From positions 1 through 34,482 of the forward strand of contig DATMEW010000171.1 in NCBI GenBank assembly GCA_035556495.1: a stretch of 34,482 nt of DNA. Reading direction: 5' to 3'. The stretch's first letter is position 1; every line of letters starts with the position of its first letter. The DNA comes from CANKHJ01 sp035556495. Its GTDB lineage: Bacteria; Pseudomonadota; Alphaproteobacteria; Rhizobiales; Xanthobacteraceae. The position numbers and the translations under genes are program-made. The notes below the pieces were generated by a model. The model did not search any database. It was not told the DNA's origin and saw nothing but the letters and a program-made list of their open reading frames with translations. Below, in pieces: positions 32,690 through 34,482 of the stretch.

Positions 32690-33112
32690 ATGGCGATCGA
32701 ACGCACCTTCTCGATCATCAAGCCCGACGCGACCGAGCGTAACCTGACCGGCGCGATCAACGCGATCATCGAGCAGGCCGGCCTGCGCATCGTGGCGCAG
32801 AAGCGCGTGCGCATCACCCGCGACCAGGCTGAAACCTTCTACGGCGTGCATCGCGCCCGACCGTTCTTCGGCGAGCTGGTGGACTTCATGGTGTCCGGCC
32901 CCGTCGTCGTGCAGGTGCTGGAAGGCGACAACGCCATTGCCCGCTATCGCGAGGTGATGGGCGCGACCGATCCGGCCAAGGCGGCGGACGGCACCATCCG
33001 CAAGGTCCATGCGAAGTCCATCGGCGAGAATTCCGTCCATGGCTCCGACGCTCCGGAGACGGCGGCGCAGGAGATTGCCCAGTTCTTCGCCGGTAACGAG
33101 ATCGTCGGCTGA
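32690..33112 (+). CDS. ndk: nucleoside diphosphate kinase
   Basis: Ndk transfers the gamma-phosphate of ATP to nucleoside diphosphates through a phosphohistidine. The 140-residue protein has MAIERTFSIIKPDA (1-14), the RPFFGELVDFMVSGPVV block (57-73) and the active-site histidine H117 in the signature ENSVHGSD (113-120). The ATG at 32690 follows GGAG at the right distance; a longer reading from 32606 runs through the promoter and is rejected. It is a single-gene unit with its own promoter and terminator. Together with gmk it completes the guanylate-to-GTP path, though the genes are far apart here. Confidence 0.98.
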   Translation: MAIERTFSIIKPDATERNLTGAINAIIEQAGLRIVAQKRVRITRDQAETFYGVHRARPFFGELVDFMVSGPVVVQVLEGDNAIARYREVMGATDPAKAADGTIRKVHAKSIGENSVHGSDAPETAAQEIAQFFAGNEIVG

Positions 33113-33143
33113 ACGGCGGTCCTCGCGAAACGGGATTTATCAG

Positions 33144-33178
33144 CGGGCGCGTCCTTCGGGGCGCGCCCGTTTTCGTTT
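33144..33178 (+). terminator. intrinsic terminator of ndk
   Basis: An 11-bp stem (33144-33154 with 33159-33169, one G-U pair) is capped by the stable UUCG tetraloop and followed by TTTTCGTTT. It lies 32 bp past the ndk stop codon. Confidence 0.9.
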
Positions 33179-33258
33179 GACGGGCCGCCGCCATACGAAG
33201 CTGTTTGTTGAGGCCGGGATGCGCCGGCGTCATTCCCGACCTTGAGAGGAGCCGCGCC

Positions 33259-33621
33259 ATGACCTCCATCGCCCCCGGGCCGATCACCATTCTCGCCTAT
33301 GCCGGCGCGGCGGTGGCGGAAATCGCCGGCTGCTTTGCCTTCTGGGCCTGGCTGCGGCTTGGGCGGTCGGTTCTGTGGGTGGTGCCGGGAACGCTCTCGC
33401 TGCTGCTGTTCGCCTATCTGCTGACGCTGGTGGAAACCTCGGCCGCCGGCCGGGCCTATGCCGCCTATGGCGGAATCTACATTCTGGCTTCCGTGATCTG
33501 GCTTCAGACCGTCGAAGGCGTGCGGCCGGACCGCTGGGACCTGCTCGGCGCTGCCATCTGCATTCTGGGCGCCGGCATCATCCTGTTCGGGCCGCGCCCC
33601 GCCGGCGCCATCCTCCCCTGA
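33259..33621 (+). CDS. YnfA/UPF0060 family small membrane protein
   Basis: This 120-residue protein has four predicted membrane segments and the UPF0060 signatures AEIAGCFAFWAWLRLGRS (about 20-37) and AYAAYGGIYILASVIWLQTVEGVRPDRWDLLG (about 66-97). It ends in GAAICILGAGIILFGPR. The family is distantly related to small multidrug resistance transporters, but its substrate is not established. The ATG at 33259 has a GAGAGGA ribosome-binding site; a longer reading from 33205 adds a non-membrane extension without support. It lies between ndk and a TerC-family gene on the same strand but is separated from ndk by a terminator. Confidence 0.92.
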   Translation: MTSIAPGPITILAYAGAAVAEIAGCFAFWAWLRLGRSVLWVVPGTLSLLLFAYLLTLVETSAAGRAYAAYGGIYILASVIWLQTVEGVRPDRWDLLGAAICILGAGIILFGPRPAGAILP

Positions 33622-33644
33622 GGAACTTCTTCGGCGCTCCTCCA

Positions 33645-33688
33645 TTGACAATGGGCCATAATGGTAGTTTTACGAGGTAAAATTTACC
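33645..33688 (+). promoter_or_regulatory. -35 element and nested AT-rich palindromes upstream of the TerC-family gene
   Basis: A perfect TTGACA (33645-33650) is followed by overlapping inverted repeats: TTTTAC/GTAAAA around GAG (33668-33682) and GGTAAA/TTTACC around a single A (33676-33688). A -10 at 17-bp spacing would read TTTTAC, so the palindromes would cover the -10 and start region, as an operator would. The AT-rich run is conspicuous in this genome. No regulator is encoded nearby. Confidence 0.45.
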
Positions 33689-33712
33689 AGTCGTATGACT
33701 ACGAGGTGTCAG

Positions 33713-34482
33713 GTGGAATCGCTCTGGGCCAATTTTCTCACTCCCGGATTCTGGGTCGCTGCCGGCCAGATCATCGGCGTGAACATCATCCTGTCCGGCG
33801 ACAATGCGGTGGTCATCGCGATGGCCTGCCGGATGCTGCCGGCGCGCCAGCGTTTCTGGGGCATGGTATTGGGCGCCGGTGTCGCGGTGCTGCTGCGGGT
33901 GGTCTTCACGCTGGTCGTTGCGGAGGCGATGGCGCTGCCATTCCTCAAGCTCGTCGGCGGCGTACTGCTGGTCTGGGTTGCCATCAAGCTGCTGGTGCCG
34001 GAGGAGGAAGGCGAGGGCAAGATCGAGGCGGCGAACAGCCTGTGGCGGGCGGTGCGCATCGTCGCCATCGCCGACATCATCATGAGCCTCGACAATGTCA
34101 TCGCCATCGCGGCCTCGGCCGAGACGGCGGCGCTGCGGGTGGACCCGGCCAACGCCATGATGATCAAGACCGTGCTCGTGGTGTTCGGCCTTGCCACCAG
34201 CGTGCCGCTGATCGTGGCCGGGAGCGCGATCCTGATGAACCTGCTGGACCGGTTTCCGATCCTCGTCTGGGGCGGCGCAGCCCTGCTTGGCTGGGTGGCC
34301 GGCGACATCATGGTGAAAGACGGCGCGCTGCTGCACGTCGCCTCCGCCGCGACACTGGAGCATCTCCACCTCTGGGCGGCGGCGGTCGGCGCGGCGCTGG
34401 TGGTCGGTGTCGGCTGGTGGCTGCGCCAGCGCCGGCACACGACGTCCCTGATCGTGGATCCGCCCGGACCGGAAGAGTTTCC
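33713..34482 (+). CDS. TerC/YjbE-family integral membrane protein (runs off the right edge)
   Basis: The visible 256 residues form a TerC-like membrane protein; family members include manganese exporters and tellurite-resistance proteins. Two homologous halves each carry the conserved acidic membrane motif: LSGDNAVVIAMA with D30 and N31, and MSLDNVIAIAA with D127 and N128. About seven membrane segments are evident, with a charged loop PEEEGEGK (96-103) between the halves. I chose the GTG at 33713, which has GAGG at good spacing and gives MESLWANFLTPGFW. An ATG at 33695 would add six residues but lacks a ribosome-binding site. The 3' end is cut by the window edge. Metal export is a family-level inference. 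Confidence 0.88.
   Translation, partial: MESLWANFLTPGFWVAAGQIIGVNIILSGDNAVVIAMACRMLPARQRFWGMVLGAGVAVLLRVVFTLVVAEAMALPFLKLVGGVLLVWVAIKLLVPEEEGEGKIEAANSLWRAVRIVAIADIIMSLDNVIAIAASAETAALRVDPANAMMIKTVLVVFGLATSVPLIVAGSAILMNLLDRFPILVWGGAALLGWVAGDIMVKDGALLHVASAATLEHLHLWAAAVGAALVVGVGWWLRQRRHTTSLIVDPPGPEEF

Noticed and set aside
33622..33712. A yybP-ykoY manganese riboswitch in front of the TerC-family gene
   Set aside because: The leader is only about 90 bp and lacks the paired loops and purine-rich conserved segments of that class. Overlapping short palindromes fit a protein operator better.

Overview
This 34.5 kb window is a high-GC chromosomal segment, almost fully coding on both strands. It most likely comes from an alphaproteobacterium of the order Hyphomicrobiales (Rhizobiales). 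Three things point there: the gene orders rpsF-rpsR-DUF2232-rplI-(cfa)-dnaB-alr-radA and lptF-lptG-lptD-surA-pdxA-rsmA; the divergent fabD-fabG-acpP-fabF-mltG-(...)-yicC-gmk block; and intergenic palindromes of a kind common in that order (GAGCATGATC...GATCATGCTC, and a GAG(C/T)GTTTTCG(A/G)GCGAA type). I cannot name the genus. I saw no tRNA, rRNA, CRISPR array, phage gene, transposase or integrase.

Layout. (1) 1-8.1 kb, minus strand: ribosomal proteins S6 and S18, a DUF2232 membrane protein and L9 form an operon with its own promoter, a possible autoregulatory leader and a strong terminator. Next come a cyclopropane fatty acid synthase with its own promoter, the replicative helicase DnaB, alanine racemase, and the start of radA, which runs off the left edge. 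(2) 8.35-13.5 kb, plus strand: the type II fatty-acid synthesis cluster fabD-fabG-acpP-fabF, then the lytic transglycosylase mltG. (3) 13.5-17.6 kb: an accessory block of two paralogous amidohydrolases, a stand-alone Rieske ferredoxin and a Tat-exported ABC substrate-binding protein. It lies between mltG and yicC and is the least housekeeping-like part of the window. (4) 17.8-19.3 kb, plus strand: yicC and gmk. (5) 19.4-27.4 kb, minus strand: lptF-lptG-lptD-surA, nearly every junction overlapping, then a 397-bp repeat-bearing gap, then pdxA-rsmA. (6) 27.7-30.5 kb, plus strand: pepA, holC and an uncharacterised lipoprotein. (7) 30.6-34.5 kb: an ABC-F ATPase (minus), ndk, a YnfA-type membrane protein and a TerC/YjbE-family membrane protein that runs off the right edge.

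Functionally the window covers envelope biogenesis (fatty acids, cyclopropane lipids, LPS transport, OMP chaperone, peptidoglycan length control, D-alanine), replication and repair (DnaB, HolC, RadA), ribosome assembly (S6, S18, L9, RsmA) and nucleotide metabolism (Gmk, Ndk). The best leads for something not yet described are the amidohydrolase/Rieske/SBP cassette, the rpsF leader hairpin, the nested AT-rich palindromes in front of the TerC-family gene, and the short tandem repeats that begin exactly at two stop codons. No wholly new multi-gene system was evident.
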